From Rhodospirillaceae bacterium (GTDB taxonomy: Bacteria; Pseudomonadota; Alphaproteobacteria; Rhodospirillales; JABHCV01), in the NCBI GenBank assembly GCA_014382375.1, contig JACNJU010000083.1:1-61279 (forward strand): 61,279 nucleotides of DNA. Direction: 5' to 3'. The notes beneath the pieces are model-generated. The model was not told the DNA's origin. It saw nothing but the letters and a program-made list of their open reading frames with translations, and made no database searches. This document shows positions 1-8,737 of the stretch, piece after piece. The position numbers were made by a program, and so were the translations under genes. Position 1 is the stretch's first letter, and the number at the start of each line of letters is the position of its first letter.

Positions 1-420
1 CAGCGCCAGTTCGTAACCGCCACCGGCCGCCGTTCCATTTATGGAACAAATGTAGCTTTGAGCGGAATTTTCCGTGGCGTCTTCGATGCCGTTGCGGGTT
101 TCATTGGTGAACTTGCAGAAGTTGACCTTTTCGGCATGGCTCGAGGAGCCCAGCATGGTGATATTGGCTCCGGAGCAAAAGACCCGATCCTTGGCTGACG
201 TGATAACGACCGAGCGCACTTCCGGGTGTTCGAAACGCAGACGCTGAACGGCGTCATATAATTCGATATCGACGCCCAGATCGTAAGAATTGAGCTTCAG
301 TTTATAGTCCGGCTTAAGGCCACAGTCCTCATCCACATCCATGGCAAGGGTCGCCACAGGGCCATCGAAAGACAGTTTCCAGTGTTTATAAATATCGGGA
401 TAGGTGGTGAAATCGATCAT
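1..420 (-). CDS. boxC: Benzoyl-CoA-dihydrodiol lyase BoxC (N-terminal part, cut by window edge)
   Basis: The frame is open from an ATG at 420 to the left edge, giving 140 residues with no stop. The protein reads as the start of BoxC: the stretch HWKLSFDGPVATLAMD, then LKLNSYDLGVDIEL, FEHPEVRSVV and KDRVFCSGANI, then VNFCKFTNETRNG and a crotonase-fold GTAAGGGYELAL. BoxC opens the ring of 2,3-epoxybenzoyl-CoA hydrolytically in the oxygen-dependent CoA-thioester (box) pathway of benzoate. A full BoxC is about 550 residues, so roughly three quarters lie outside the window. It is transcribed away from the acetyltransferase gene at 557 and shares its 136-base promoter region. Further box genes probably continue to the left, but that is inference. 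The identification is firm because these motifs are characteristic of BoxC rather than generic enoyl-CoA hydratases. Confidence 0.9.
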   Translation of the reverse strand, partial: MIDFTTYPDIYKHWKLSFDGPVATLAMDVDEDCGLKPDYKLKLNSYDLGVDIELYDAVQRLRFEHPEVRSVVITSAKDRVFCSGANITMLGSSSHAEKVNFCKFTNETRNGIEDATENSAQSYICSINGTAAGGGYELAL

Positions 421-472
421 TATCGTTTTGGCTCTTTCTGCAGTGATATTTTGGGAATAGAGCCTAAAGCTC

Positions 473-496
473 AAATAGGTACCAAAATTCCTATTT
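473..496. promoter_or_regulatory. Inverted repeat between boxC and the badL-like gene, candidate operator
   Basis: The arms AAATAGG (473-479) and CCTATTT (490-496) are exact reverse complements separated by 10 bases. They lie in the 136-base divergent region, 53 bases from the boxC start and 61 bases from the acetyltransferase start. Rrf2-family regulators, such as the one encoded at 1049, usually bind dyads of about this total length. Assignment to that regulator is inference. Confidence 0.4.
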
Positions 497-556
497 ACAT
501 TTTGATTTAGCCCCTCCATCCTGTCAAGGACGTAAAAGGGTGGTCGGAGGGGAAAT

Positions 557-1042
557 ATGTCCACAGAGGCAAATCAGAATAAAAACGCAGGTAACTATAG
601 CATTCGTGGCGCCCGGGCGACGGATATCGAAGCGGTTACCGGCATCGACGCCAGCATCACAAATCTGAGCAAGCCCGAATACTGGGCCGACATGTTTGCC
701 CGCTATGGAGACCGCGAAAATCGTTTCTTCCTGATCGCCGAAGATAAAAACAGCAAACTTATCGGTTTTATTATTGGCGAGGTGCGGACCTGGGAGTTCG
801 GCTCCCAGCCCAGCGGTTGGGTTTTCGCCATTGGCGTAGATCCGGCGACCCGCCTCAATAAAGTCGGCTCCACCCTTTTTCAGTCCATCTGCGACTGCCT
901 TACCAAAGCCGGGGTTGATACGGTACGCACCATGCTGGCCCGTGATGATGAATTGAACATGACATTTTTCAGGTCCCAAGGCATGATGGGCGGGCCGTTT
1001 ATCCAGTTGGAAATGCCGCTCGGTGATGGTGGGGGGACATAA
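557..1042 (+). CDS. badL: GNAT-family N-acetyltransferase, BadL-like
   Basis: The 161-residue protein has a GNAT fold pattern: an N-terminal SIRGARATDIEAV strand-helix, a central IGFIIGEV strand, then VFAIGVDPATRLNKVGSTLF, where the acetyl-CoA pyrophosphate loop normally sits, and a C-terminal MTFFRSQGM helix. It is followed after six bases by an Rrf2 regulator gene. In Rhodopseudomonas palustris, BadL (an acetyltransferase acting on aminobenzoates) is paired with the Rrf2 repressor BadM within the benzoate genes, and the products of BadL release BadM. The same pairing inside a benzoyl-CoA island suggests the same job here, that is, making or removing an effector for the neighbouring regulator. 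The substrate cannot be read from the sequence, so the name rests on synteny plus family. A good ribosome-binding site (GGAGGGG) precedes the ATG. Confidence 0.6.
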   Translation: MSTEANQNKNAGNYSIRGARATDIEAVTGIDASITNLSKPEYWADMFARYGDRENRFFLIAEDKNSKLIGFIIGEVRTWEFGSQPSGWVFAIGVDPATRLNKVGSTLFQSICDCLTKAGVDTVRTMLARDDELNMTFFRSQGMMGGPFIQLEMPLGDGGGT

Positions 1043-1048
1043 AATTCA

Positions 1049-1462
1049 ATGAGATTGCAAAAAGCAACCCAGTGCGCCCTGTTTGCCGTCCTTGAACTGG
1101 CAAAAGACCCACAGCATCAAATTTCCGCAGCCGACATTGCCGACAAATTCGGCATATCGGCCAACCATCTGGCCAAGGTGATGCGGGATCTTGCGCGGGC
1201 CCGTCTGGTTGAGTCCATGCGCGGCGCCGGTGGCGGTTATCGCTTCAGCGGCAACGCCAAGCGAGTCACGTTATACGACATCGTCAGCCTGTTTGAAGAC
1301 ATCGACACCCATGACGCTGGTTTTCCCCAAACCGGTGATGAAGCCGACATCGGCCTCGCCCTGAACAGGGTGATGACTGAAATCGAGGAAATCGCCGTTT
1401 CCACCCTGAAATCCATTACCCTGACGACGCTTCTAAAACAAATGGAACGCGCGTCCCTGTAA
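1049..1462 (+). CDS. badM: Rrf2-family transcriptional regulator, BadM-like, without iron-sulfur cysteines
   Basis: The 137-residue protein has the Rrf2 winged helix: QKATQCALFAVLELA at the N-terminus, the recognition region ISAADIADKFGISANHLAKVMRDLARARLVES and the wing MRGAGGGYRFSG. The cluster-ligating cysteine triad of IscR, NsrR or RirA (expected around residues 90-110) is absent. The only cysteine is at residue 9, so this is not an iron-sulfur sensor of the usual kind. BadM of R. palustris is an Rrf2 repressor of anaerobic benzoate genes. Position directly behind a GNAT gene and between box and bcr operons supports a BadM-like role. It probably forms one transcript with the upstream gene and ends at the terminator at 1476-1501. 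Its target genes are not shown by the sequence. The inverted repeat at 473-496 is the nearest candidate site. Confidence 0.65.
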   Translation: MRLQKATQCALFAVLELAKDPQHQISAADIADKFGISANHLAKVMRDLARARLVESMRGAGGGYRFSGNAKRVTLYDIVSLFEDIDTHDAGFPQTGDEADIGLALNRVMTEIEEIAVSTLKSITLTTLLKQMERASL

Positions 1463-1475
1463 GGTTCCAATATCT

Positions 1476-1501
1476 GGCAGTTCTATTCTGCCGCCTTTTT
1501 T
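1476..1501 (+). terminator. Rho-independent terminator after the badL-badM-like pair
   Basis: GGCAG (1476-1480) and CTGCC (1488-1492) form a five-pair stem with a seven-base loop, followed by GCC and a run of six T. It lies 13 bases after the regulator stop codon and before the Sel1 gene. Confidence 0.6.
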
Positions 1502-1540
1502 AGTATCTTTTCTTCACCAAAAAAGACCAGCTGATAACGG

Positions 1541-2467
1541 ATGAAACTGCTACTCGCCGCCGCAAATGAAGGAAATGCCAACGCTCAGAACGCCCTGGGC
1601 GACATCTATACTGGTGGAGAATTGCAGGCAAGAGATGTCACCGAAGCCATCAAATGGTACCAGCTTGCCGCCGAACAGGGACACCTTGAGGCACAATATT
1701 CCCTGGCTCGCATATTTGCCCATGATCAACAGGTTCTGGACGAACAGGCGGCGCTAAAGTGGTTCCGTCAGGCAGCCGGGCAGGGCCATGCCGGAGCGCA
1801 GTACCGGCTTGCCCAAATGCATGAAACCGCAAACGGCATACCCGAGGATTTTGAAGAAGCGATCAATTGGTATCGACTTTCAGCCAATCAGGGAAACGTT
1901 CAGGCACAATTCAAAATAGCTCTGATGTTGCGTCAGGGATTGGGCGTACAACAAGACCTGACTGAGGCGGCCGATTACTTTTTTTTATCCGCCGAGCAGG
2001 GGAATGCCCAGGCCCGTTATCATCTGGGCCTGATGTTTTACGAGGGTGCTGGCGTCACCCGGGATTTAGAACGTGCCGCCCGGTATTATGCGCAAGCAGC
2101 CCGTCAGGATCATACTGGCGCCCAGTACAACCTCGCCCAGATGCACAGGCAGGGCGAAGGCGGACTTCGACCTGACAAAGATATGCGTAAATGGTACGAA
2201 CGTGCCGCCCAGAAGGGGCTGGTTCAGGCGCAATTCAATCTCGGTATGCTTTTTTACATGGATACCCCACAAGACGCCGCCCCAGCCTTCATGTGGTGGG
2301 CCATCGCAGCTTCAGGAGGTGACGCCGTGGCGGCCAAAAACCTGAGCCTGCTGACAAACGACATCAGCCCTGAAGACCGTGCTAAAGGTCTTGAATTGGC
2401 TTCACAGTGGGTTGATAAATTTGGTGGCCACAGCGCCTTCGATAAATTTTCTAACCGCTTAGACTAG
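1541..2467 (+). CDS. Sel1-like repeat (SLR) protein
   Basis: The 308-residue protein is built almost entirely of Sel1-type tetratricopeptide repeats of about 36 residues. The pattern A..WY..AA.QG...AQ..L...... recurs about seven times (for example AIKWYQLAAEQGHLEAQYSLA, AINWYRLSANQGNVQAQFKIA, ARYYAQAARQDHTGAQYNLA). There is no signal peptide or membrane segment, so it is probably cytoplasmic and acts as a protein-interaction scaffold. Function is unknown. It is separated from the regulator gene by a terminator and converges with the next gene, overlapping its 3' end by 17 bases. No link to aromatic metabolism can be shown beyond position. Confidence 0.8.
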   Translation: MKLLLAAANEGNANAQNALGDIYTGGELQARDVTEAIKWYQLAAEQGHLEAQYSLARIFAHDQQVLDEQAALKWFRQAAGQGHAGAQYRLAQMHETANGIPEDFEEAINWYRLSANQGNVQAQFKIALMLRQGLGVQQDLTEAADYFFLSAEQGNAQARYHLGLMFYEGAGVTRDLERAARYYAQAARQDHTGAQYNLAQMHRQGEGGLRPDKDMRKWYERAAQKGLVQAQFNLGMLFYMDTPQDAAPAFMWWAIAASGGDAVAAKNLSLLTNDISPEDRAKGLELASQWVDKFGGHSAFDKFSNRLD

Positions 2468-2840
2468 GCCAGTAAAATTCATCAATTGTTTCCTTTGGCG
2501 GTTCGTCGACGGGTGCACAGGGTGTCTCACCCTCACGCAGTTCCCAAACCTGATTGAGCAAATCTTTGAGCGCGGCTTTGTGCTCCTTCAACTCGCGAGC
2601 CTGCTCGACGGTTTCACGTTGCAGGGAGGATTTTTGTTTTTTAAGCACCGCGTTCTGTTCTTGCAGGGACATCCCCGTATCGTCGAAATGCTGGGCGACA
2701 ATATCTTCAAAGGACAAACCTTGACGCAACAACAAGCGCTTCGCCGACTGAAAAGCGGCCAGCGCCTCACCGGGCTTGTCAGAGTTGGTTAACGCCAACA
2801 CCTTGCAGAGCTTGTTGAGTTCAGACTTATCAATGTTCAA
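2451..2840 (-). CDS. Small DUF2786-like protein with a coiled-coil, last gene of the bcr operon
   Basis: I place the start at a TTG (2838-2840) preceded by AAGGA, 10 bases after the thiolase stop. The longer reading frame that starts inside the thiolase gene has an unconvincing N-terminus. The 129-residue product begins MNIDKSELNKLCKVLALT and has a region SDKPGEALAAFQSAKRLLLRQGLSFEDI that resembles the N-terminal helical segment of DUF2786 proteins. This is followed by a strongly helical, charged stretch (EQNAVLKKQKSSLQRETVEQARELKEHKAALKDLL) with coiled-coil character. No catalytic motif is visible. Spacing makes co-transcription with the thiolase and bcr genes likely. Function is unknown. 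Confidence 0.6.
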   Translation of the reverse strand: MNIDKSELNKLCKVLALTNSDKPGEALAAFQSAKRLLLRQGLSFEDIVAQHFDDTGMSLQEQNAVLKKQKSSLQRETVEQARELKEHKAALKDLLNQVWELREGETPCAPVDEPPKETIDEFYWPSLSG

Positions 2841-2850
2841 TGGATGTCCT

Positions 2851-4056
2851 TCAAACTTTTTCCAGAACCATGGCAATTCCCTGGCCGACCCCGATACACA
2901 TGGTGGCGAGGCCGTAGCGGTGATCATAGCGCTGCATTTCGTAGGCCGCACTCATCACCAGCCGGGCCCCACTCATACCGAGCGGATGGCCAAGCGCGAT
3001 GGCCCCGCCGTTGGGATTGACGTGGGGCGCATCGTCGGCGAGACCAAGATCCCGGCAGACCGCCAGGGCCTGGGCGGCGAATGCCTCATTTAATTCGATG
3101 ACCCCCATGTCTTCAAGTTTAAGGCCCGTCTGGGCCAGCACTTTACGCGTCGCCGGGACCGGCCCCATACCCATGATGCGCGGCGCGACCCCCGCACTGG
3201 CCATGCCGACGATCCGGGCCAGTGGAGTCAATTGATTGTCCGTAGCCGCCTTTTCCGAGGCAACAAGAAGCGCACCGGCCCCGTCGTTGACGCCCGAGGC
3301 ATTGCCCGCGGTAACCGTACCGCCATCCCGAAACGGCGTCCCCAGGCTGGCCAATTGCTCAAGAGTGGTGTCGCCACGGGGATGCTCGTCTTCGCTGATC
3401 ACAACATGATCACCGCGCCGCTTGGCTATGCTGACGGGAATAATTTCTCCGGCAAAGATACCTGCAGCCTGGGCCGCCGCCGTGCGTTGCTGGGAGCGCA
3501 GCGCGAAGGCGTCCTGATCCTCGCGGCTGATGGCAAAATCGGCGGCAACGTTTTCGGCAGTCTCGGGCATGGAATCCGTGCCGTACTGCTTGTCCATCAG
3601 TTGATTGACAAAACGCCAGCCGATGGTCGTGTCATAAATTTCCGCCTTGCGTGAAAAGGCCACGTCCGCCTTGGGCATAACCAGTGGTGCCCGCGACATG
3701 CTTTCGACCCCACCGGCAATCATCAAGTCTGTCTCGCCACTTTTGATGGCCCGCGCTGCCGTGCCGATGGCGTCGAGCCCTGATCCGCACAATCGGTTGA
3801 TGGTGGCACCGGAAATTTCGGCAGGCAGGCCCGAAAGCAAGGCCGCCATGCGGGCGACGTTGCGATTGTCCTCACCTGCCTGATTGGCACAGCCAAGGAT
3901 CACATCATCGACCTTGTTCCAGTCAACGCCGGTGTTTCGTTCCATCAGTGCCGTTATCGGGAGAGCCGCCAGATCATCGGTGCGCACGGATGACAAGCCA
4001 CCCGCGTAACGACCGATTGGGGTTCTGACCCCGTCACAAATAAAAGCTTCGTTCAC
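2851..4056 (-). CDS. pcaF: 3-oxoadipyl-CoA/3-oxoacyl-CoA thiolase (PcaF/PaaJ type)
   Basis: This 401-residue thiolase, of the exact usual PcaF length, cleaves a 3-oxoacyl-CoA with CoA to give acetyl-CoA. The nucleophile is Cys90 in [12 protein letters not shown]. The [14 protein letters not shown] histidine and the C-terminal TMCIGVGQG cysteine are present. Motifs such as [16 protein letters not shown] and EDTTIGWRF-like [12 protein letters not shown] are typical of beta-ketoadipyl-CoA thiolases (PcaF, PaaJ). It starts at GTG with AAGGAG upstream, 25 bases after bcrD, so it belongs to the anaerobic operon. 3-Oxoadipyl-CoA is the box-pathway intermediate and 3-oxopimelyl-CoA the anaerobic one. 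The enzyme may serve either or both, which sequence alone cannot decide. Confidence 0.85.
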   Translation of the reverse strand: MNEAFICDGVRTPIGRYAGGLSSVRTDDLAALPITALMERNTGVDWNKVDDVILGCANQAGEDNRNVARMAALLSGLPAEISGATINRLCGSGLDAIGTAARAIKSGETDLMIAGGVESMSRAPLVMPKADVAFSRKAEIYDTTIGWRFVNQLMDKQYGTDSMPETAENVAADFAISREDQDAFALRSQQRTAAAQAAGIFAGEIIPVSIAKRRGDHVVISEDEHPRGDTTLEQLASLGTPFRDGGTVTAGNASGVNDGAGALLVASEKAATDNQLTPLARIVGMASAGVAPRIMGMGPVPATRKVLAQTGLKLEDMGVIELNEAFAAQALAVCRDLGLADDAPHVNPNGGAIALGHPLGMSGARLVMSAAYEMQRYDHRYGLATMCIGVGQGIAMVLEKV

Positions 4057-4081
4057 CCTGGTTCTCCTTGGCTACCTTCAA

Positions 4082-4933
4082 TCAGGAAGCCAGAGGAAGG
4101 GCCCCGATCTTGGCTAGTTTTTCATGCCGAAAAGCGCCCCATATTGCAGCACCAATGGCCCCGGCGTAAATGGAATCTTTGTGGCTCAAGGCTTCGACAG
4201 AAACTTTCTGACCAATCATTTCTTCGTTCAGGGCTGCAAGCAGGCCGGTATCAAGCGCCAGGCCACCGGTCATCAGGACCGTGCCTTCCTTCATTTTGAT
4301 GGCCCGGAGCAACTTGACCAGCCGTCCGGCCATGGAAAGGTGAATGCCTTTGAGAATATTGGGGGTCGAGACCTGACGCGAAACCATGTTGATGACATCG
4401 GTTTCCGACAGCACCGCGCAGATTGAGGAGACTTTTTCCGGCGCATCGGCAACCTTTGAAAGACCGCCGATCTCTTCCTGGGTAATGCCCAGATAACGGG
4501 CGATGTTTTCCAGAAACTGGCCGGATCCGGACGCACACTGCGAGGTCATGCGGTAGTTCAAAACCTTGCCGCGTTCGTCAATAATAATGGCGCGGCCATG
4601 CAACGCCCCGACATCCAGAATGGCCCCGGCGCGGGGTTCAAGATAGATACCACCGCGGGCGTGGGTGGTCATCGAATAAAAGTGACCGGTGGTGAAATCA
4701 AGGCTTTCGGCTTCGCCTGTCGTTGCGATATAGGCAACATCTTCCTGCGTTACCCCGGCTTCTTCAAGCGCATTATCAAAGGCCTCGCGGGCCAGTCTGT
4801 GCGGATCACGCTGACGGATTTTTTCGGTCTGGCGGGAAAGCCACTTGATCTCGCCTGCGCCACCGTCCTGGACATCAAAAACGACTGTCTTGACGGCGCC
4901 TGTGCCAACATCAATGCCTGCGGTAATGGTCAT
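4082..4933 (-). CDS. bcrD: Benzoyl-CoA reductase subunit D (BcrD/BadG)
   Basis: The 283-residue protein is one of the two ASKHA-fold ATPase subunits of class I benzoyl-CoA reductase, which couples ATP hydrolysis to electron injection into the aromatic ring. Visible are the phosphate loop GIDVGTGAVKTV (6-17), ILDVGALHGRAI (105-116), and the cluster cysteines Cys133 (SQCASGSGQF) and Cys172 (SSICAVLSE), one bridging [4Fe-4S] pair per subunit as in BcrA and HgdC. Length equals the Thauera-type BcrD (about 282) rather than the Azoarcus-type subunit. A strong AAGGAGATATAAGG ribosome-binding region precedes the ATG. The gene follows bcrA by 14 bases. Confidence 0.93.
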   Translation of the reverse strand: MTITAGIDVGTGAVKTVVFDVQDGGAGEIKWLSRQTEKIRQRDPHRLAREAFDNALEEAGVTQEDVAYIATTGEAESLDFTTGHFYSMTTHARGGIYLEPRAGAILDVGALHGRAIIIDERGKVLNYRMTSQCASGSGQFLENIARYLGITQEEIGGLSKVADAPEKVSSICAVLSETDVINMVSRQVSTPNILKGIHLSMAGRLVKLLRAIKMKEGTVLMTGGLALDTGLLAALNEEMIGQKVSVEALSHKDSIYAGAIGAAIWGAFRHEKLAKIGALPLAS

Positions 4934-4947
4934 GACCTTATATCTCC

Positions 4948-6246
4948 TTAATGAATGACTGCGCGGCGGGCGAACTCTGCGGCCCCCAGCGCACCTGTAT
5001 AGATAGAAGTCGGGTCAATGTTAATGGTCACTTCGCCGTAGTTTTCATTGACCAGTTTTTTCAACTCCTTGACTGCGGCACCATTGTTGGCGACGCCGCC
5101 GGTGAAGGTAAACTCCCCTTCACTAATGCCGCCGGAACGCGAAATAATCGACATGGCGCGCAGAATAATAGCCCGATGCAAACCGGCAAGAATATCCTCG
5201 CGCTTCTCGCCAAGGGCCAGACGGTCACGCAGTTCAGCCCCGGCGAACACCGTGCAGGTTGAATTGATTCGCACGTTCTTGGTCGATTTCATGGCCATGG
5301 GGCCAAGTTCGTGCAGTCCCATGTTCATTTCATCGGCGATATAGCCCAGATACCGTCCGCAGCCGGCGGCGCAGCGATCATTCATCTGGAAGTTTTCGAC
5401 AATGCCCTCTGCATCGACCTGAATGGCCTTGGTGTCCTGACCGCCGATGTCGAGCACCGTGCGGGTATGCGGATACATCAAATGAGCGCCCAGTCCGTGG
5501 CAGAGAATTTCCGAGCGGATATGTTCTTTGGGGAAAGGCAACGTCACCCGACCGTATCCGGTGCCAACGACATAGGTTTCTTCAAGCTCCACATCCAGCG
5601 CTTTTGACAGGGCAATCTGGGCCAGCTCCTCGTCAATTTCAAATTCCGGAGAACCTTCAAGAAGGCGGTGCAAACCGGCGCGAAATTTTTCGCTCAGGCC
5701 GCCTTCGGGCGGCCGGTTTTCAACATCAATGATGGATTTGTCATAGAGGTTGAGCAGCGTATCAAAACTGACGCCGCGTTTCTTTGCCACCTGCTCGCCC
5801 AGCTTCATCACCCGCGAGCCCGCAATATCCCGGAAAAAATCAGACTTGCGCTTGGCTTCGCGGGTAAACAGGGCCGGGCTTTCTTCCGCCAAAAGGACGA
5901 ACACCTCATCCAATGCCTCTTTGATATCATCGGCACCGTCGCTTATATGTGAGGCGCAGGTGTCGTGAAGATCCTGCAATTGCTCCGTGAACTGCTCGCA
6001 GCGGATCGAGCGTTCCAGATCGGCCATCAGCACGTCGATACCTTCCAGTTCGGTCAGCTCCGTGAGGCCCCGGCGGAACAGCGTCAGCCGGGCACCCAGG
6101 CGCGCTTCCTGCTTGGCGACGGCGGCGGCGGTTTCATAGTTAGAACGGGAATTGGTGATGCCGCGTCCCAGGATGTCAGCCTTATCGTCCATTAACACCG
6201 CTTTGGTGGTGGTCGATCCGAGGTCGATTCCGATATAACATTTCAT
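4948..6246 (-). CDS. bcrA: Benzoyl-CoA reductase subunit A (BcrA/BadF)
   Basis: The 432-residue ATPase subunit pairs with BcrD. The phosphate loop [13 protein letters not shown] (6-18), [10 protein letters not shown] (266-275), and cluster cysteines Cys292 and Cys296 ([13 protein letters not shown]) and Cys331 (NSTCTVFAG) are present, as is FTGGVANN near the C-terminus. A helical insertion of roughly 150 residues (about 60-215) between the two ATPase lobes makes it longer than BcrD. That insertion marks the Thauera/Rhodopseudomonas-type BcrA/BadF, as opposed to the shorter Azoarcus-type BzdQ. A good ribosome-binding site (AAGGACCAGGA) precedes the ATG, 12 bases after bcrB. Confidence 0.94.
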   Translation of the reverse strand: MKCYIGIDLGSTTTKAVLMDDKADILGRGITNSRSNYETAAAVAKQEARLGARLTLFRRGLTELTELEGIDVLMADLERSIRCEQFTEQLQDLHDTCASHISDGADDIKEALDEVFVLLAEESPALFTREAKRKSDFFRDIAGSRVMKLGEQVAKKRGVSFDTLLNLYDKSIIDVENRPPEGGLSEKFRAGLHRLLEGSPEFEIDEELAQIALSKALDVELEETYVVGTGYGRVTLPFPKEHIRSEILCHGLGAHLMYPHTRTVLDIGGQDTKAIQVDAEGIVENFQMNDRCAAGCGRYLGYIADEMNMGLHELGPMAMKSTKNVRINSTCTVFAGAELRDRLALGEKREDILAGLHRAIILRAMSIISRSGGISEGEFTFTGGVANNGAAVKELKKLVNENYGEVTINIDPTSIYTGALGAAEFARRAVIH

Positions 6247-6258
6247 ATTCCTGGTCCT

Positions 6259-7566
6259 TTAAGCCGCACGCGACGGGGAACCGCCAGCACGTTTCTGGTC
6301 GATCATCTGAAAATAACTTTCCAACCGATTCTTGACGTTAGCTGGCGAGAAATAACGCGGGTCAACAAGGTCCGTCTCGATGAAGGCGGCGGGCTTGCCG
6401 GTGCGGTTTTCAACCTCCCGCATCATCATCAGCTGGCCAGCCGAAAAACTGTTGCAGCTCTTGATCGAGTTAATCAGGAAGCCATCGGCCTGATACTCTT
6501 CCATGGCCTTCTCGATCATGTCGACGCGCATGGGCAGGTTGCGGTTGGTGTAGCACCCAAGACAGTAGTCGGCCAGACTTTCCAACGGATTGTCCGGGTC
6601 GTGACGGAAACCGTCATAATCGTAAACGCCGCCAACCTTGGTGTAGGTGCTGGAAACAACCACAGCGCCTTCGTCGTAAAACATTTTCCAGAACTCGCGG
6701 AAGCTGGTCCAGTTGGGCGGACCTTCGACGACGAGGCGGTATTTTTCTTCCTTCATTTCACCTTCCGGCGTAATCGGGCCCTGGCCGCTGGCAATGCGTT
6801 GCTCGATTTCACCGCGCAGGATTTTGTAATAATCAATGGCGTCGGTGGTGCCACGGAAGGCGGTAAAGATCGGGCCCACATAATAGACGCCGCCAAAATA
6901 GGCATCGATGGGGGACGGTTTGTTCTTGGCGCTTTCAAGCACCCAGACGAAATCTTCTTCCGCCTTGGCCGAATTTTTTAAATTCTCACGCAGACGGTCA
7001 ATATCGAATTTGACGCCGCTGACTTCCTCGAAAGTCGGAATGACTTCTTCCTTCAACTGCTTGACCACATAGTCACGCATGTTGGCGGTGATGACCCCGT
7101 CGCCTTCGTAAGGAACGTGCAGCATGGCGGTGCGGCAGCCGTACTGGTCGCGCAGAAGCTCGAACCATTTAAGAAACGTGAAACAACCCGTATAGGACAG
7201 CATCAGCAGGTCCGGCACCGGCATCGGTTTGCCGTTGGGCGCAATGGCACCCTTGGCCATGTTGCCGATGTCGGCTTTTACATAGGTACAGACATCTTCT
7301 GAATGACCCATCTTTTCGGCGTCCTGAATCATTGCTCCAGATTGCTTGCGCATACCGTTCTGAATGGCGTTGATTTCAGGCAAGTTATTGAGCATGTCGA
7401 AACACATGATCAGTTCGTTGAGGTTACCCGGAACATAGGTCGAGGCGACTTTCTGTCCGGTTTCGGGGGCGCTGGTCAGTTTTTCATAATTGGCGGAGAT
7501 CATCTCCTTCTGCTTCAGCATTGAGGATTCTTTGATCACGTCTTCATTGATATCTGCGGGGCTCAT
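6259..7566 (-). CDS. bcrB: Benzoyl-CoA reductase subunit B (BcrB/BadE)
   Basis: The 435-residue protein is one of the two HgdB-like subunits that form the benzoyl-CoA binding site and carry the active-site iron-sulfur clusters. Cysteines suited to cluster binding lie in LSYTGCFTFLKW, YCLGCYTNRNLP and NSIKSCNSFSAGQ, and the C-terminal part FIETDLVDPRYFS is typical of the HgdB fold. The ATG overlaps the bcrC stop (ATGA), implying translational coupling. Order C-B-A-D matches the known Thauera and Rhodopseudomonas arrangement. The family is not in doubt. The assignment to B rather than C follows order and length. Confidence 0.93.
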   Translation of the reverse strand: MSPADINEDVIKESSMLKQKEMISANYEKLTSAPETGQKVASTYVPGNLNELIMCFDMLNNLPEINAIQNGMRKQSGAMIQDAEKMGHSEDVCTYVKADIGNMAKGAIAPNGKPMPVPDLLMLSYTGCFTFLKWFELLRDQYGCRTAMLHVPYEGDGVITANMRDYVVKQLKEEVIPTFEEVSGVKFDIDRLRENLKNSAKAEEDFVWVLESAKNKPSPIDAYFGGVYYVGPIFTAFRGTTDAIDYYKILRGEIEQRIASGQGPITPEGEMKEEKYRLVVEGPPNWTSFREFWKMFYDEGAVVVSSTYTKVGGVYDYDGFRHDPDNPLESLADYCLGCYTNRNLPMRVDMIEKAMEEYQADGFLINSIKSCNSFSAGQLMMMREVENRTGKPAAFIETDLVDPRYFSPANVKNRLESYFQMIDQKRAGGSPSRAA

Positions 7567-8735
7567 GATGCTTCACTCCATAGCTTGATGGTGTCTGCAA
7601 AGGTTCCGGCCTGCTCGCGGATCGGCTGCATCTGACCGGAATTTTCGGCGTACTTGAACGAAATGTAAGGGATGTCGGTGCGGCTAAGGGCACCTGCCAT
7701 CATCGGCCTGTCAAGCAGGGCCGGATCGCAGAAACTGGGGGCCGCGAAGATGACCCCTTCAGCCGCCTTGTCTTTAACCGCATTAATCAGGAACTTCCCT
7801 TTATCTGCCGCGTCGGGCACGTACTTGGCGGCGGTTTCACCCGAATGTTTGATGAAGGCTTCTGACAAGTTAACAAGTGGATCGCCATCGGTTGGCACAT
7901 CTTCGAGCAGCCATCTGGTCACCAGCATGTAGTCGTCATCGACGATATAACAGCCCGAAAGTTCAATGGATTTAATAAGATTGAGCGGTGGTTGCTCGCA
8001 AAATGAGCCTTGCAAGATGATCCGGCAGTTGTCGCGCATGGGTTTGTCTTCGGAAACCGCCGCAGCCAGATAATCGCTCATCAACTGCGAGTGCTCCTCA
8101 ACCGGCAGAACCATACCGGCCCGCATCAGCAGGTAGACTTCCCACGACGGGGCTTTCCACGGCTCGGCTGTGCGGAAATCATAAACCGCATTCACCAGTC
8201 GCCGGTTTTCATTGTAAACGGCGATGGAATTCCTGATTTGATCATCGGTTATTTCACGACCGATAATGCCTTCCAGGCCTTCTTTCAGTTCGCGCAGTTC
8301 GTTGACGTAATAATCACCACCGATGCCGCTTATGAAATTCTGCGGGGTATCGAAATAGCGCACGTAGACATCGGGCATCAACAACTTCCACATCCCCGAC
8401 AGGTTGCGAATGACATCGCAGATCGACGGGAACAACATGCCATCGACAAAATCCAGGCGCTTGGTCACGGCCAGTTCGATGGTTGAGCGGGGAATGCGGC
8501 AAATGTAACTTTGATAGTAGGCATCACCGTGGATAACTTCCATGCTGTCGCCACCGCCAAGAATACCCAGTGACAGAATACCACCGGCGTGCATCAATTC
8601 GCGCGGCACGTAAACCGGCATGTAGCCGACGACCTTGCGGGCAGGATCGGCGTCCTTCCACTTGCGGGTGGCTGTAAAGTCAATGTCCTCGTAAAGTTCC
8701 TGACAATATTCGATGATCTCGCTGGTGTTTTTCAT
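7563..8735 (-). CDS. bcrC: Benzoyl-CoA reductase subunit C (BcrC/BadD)
   Basis: This is the second HgdB-type catalytic subunit, 390 residues from the ATG at 8735. A GTG at 8753 would add six residues and overlap dch. The ATG, two bases after the dch stop, is more natural. The protein starts MKNTSEIIEYCQELYEDI and contains VVGYMPVYVPRELMHAGGI (shared by HgdB and BcrC proteins), LDFVDGMLFPSICDVIRNLSG, and a cysteine in IILQGSFCEQPPLNLIKSIE. Together with BcrB it binds benzoyl-CoA for two-electron Birch-type reduction to cyclohexa-1,5-diene-1-carbonyl-CoA. Confidence 0.92.
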   Translation of the reverse strand: MKNTSEIIEYCQELYEDIDFTATRKWKDADPARKVVGYMPVYVPRELMHAGGILSLGILGGGDSMEVIHGDAYYQSYICRIPRSTIELAVTKRLDFVDGMLFPSICDVIRNLSGMWKLLMPDVYVRYFDTPQNFISGIGGDYYVNELRELKEGLEGIIGREITDDQIRNSIAVYNENRRLVNAVYDFRTAEPWKAPSWEVYLLMRAGMVLPVEEHSQLMSDYLAAAVSEDKPMRDNCRIILQGSFCEQPPLNLIKSIELSGCYIVDDDYMLVTRWLLEDVPTDGDPLVNLSEAFIKHSGETAAKYVPDAADKGKFLINAVKDKAAEGVIFAAPSFCDPALLDRPMMAGALSRTDIPYISFKYAENSGQMQPIREQAGTFADTIKLWSEAS

Positions 8736-8737
8736 GG

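Noticed and set aside
421-556. A BoxR/BzdR-type operator (paired TGCA) in the boxC promoter
   Set aside because: Only one TGCA (440-443) is present, so the paired pattern is not met.
524-979. A 151-codon minus-strand frame beside boxC
   Set aside because: It is antisense to the GNAT gene, whose acetyltransferase pattern is clear.
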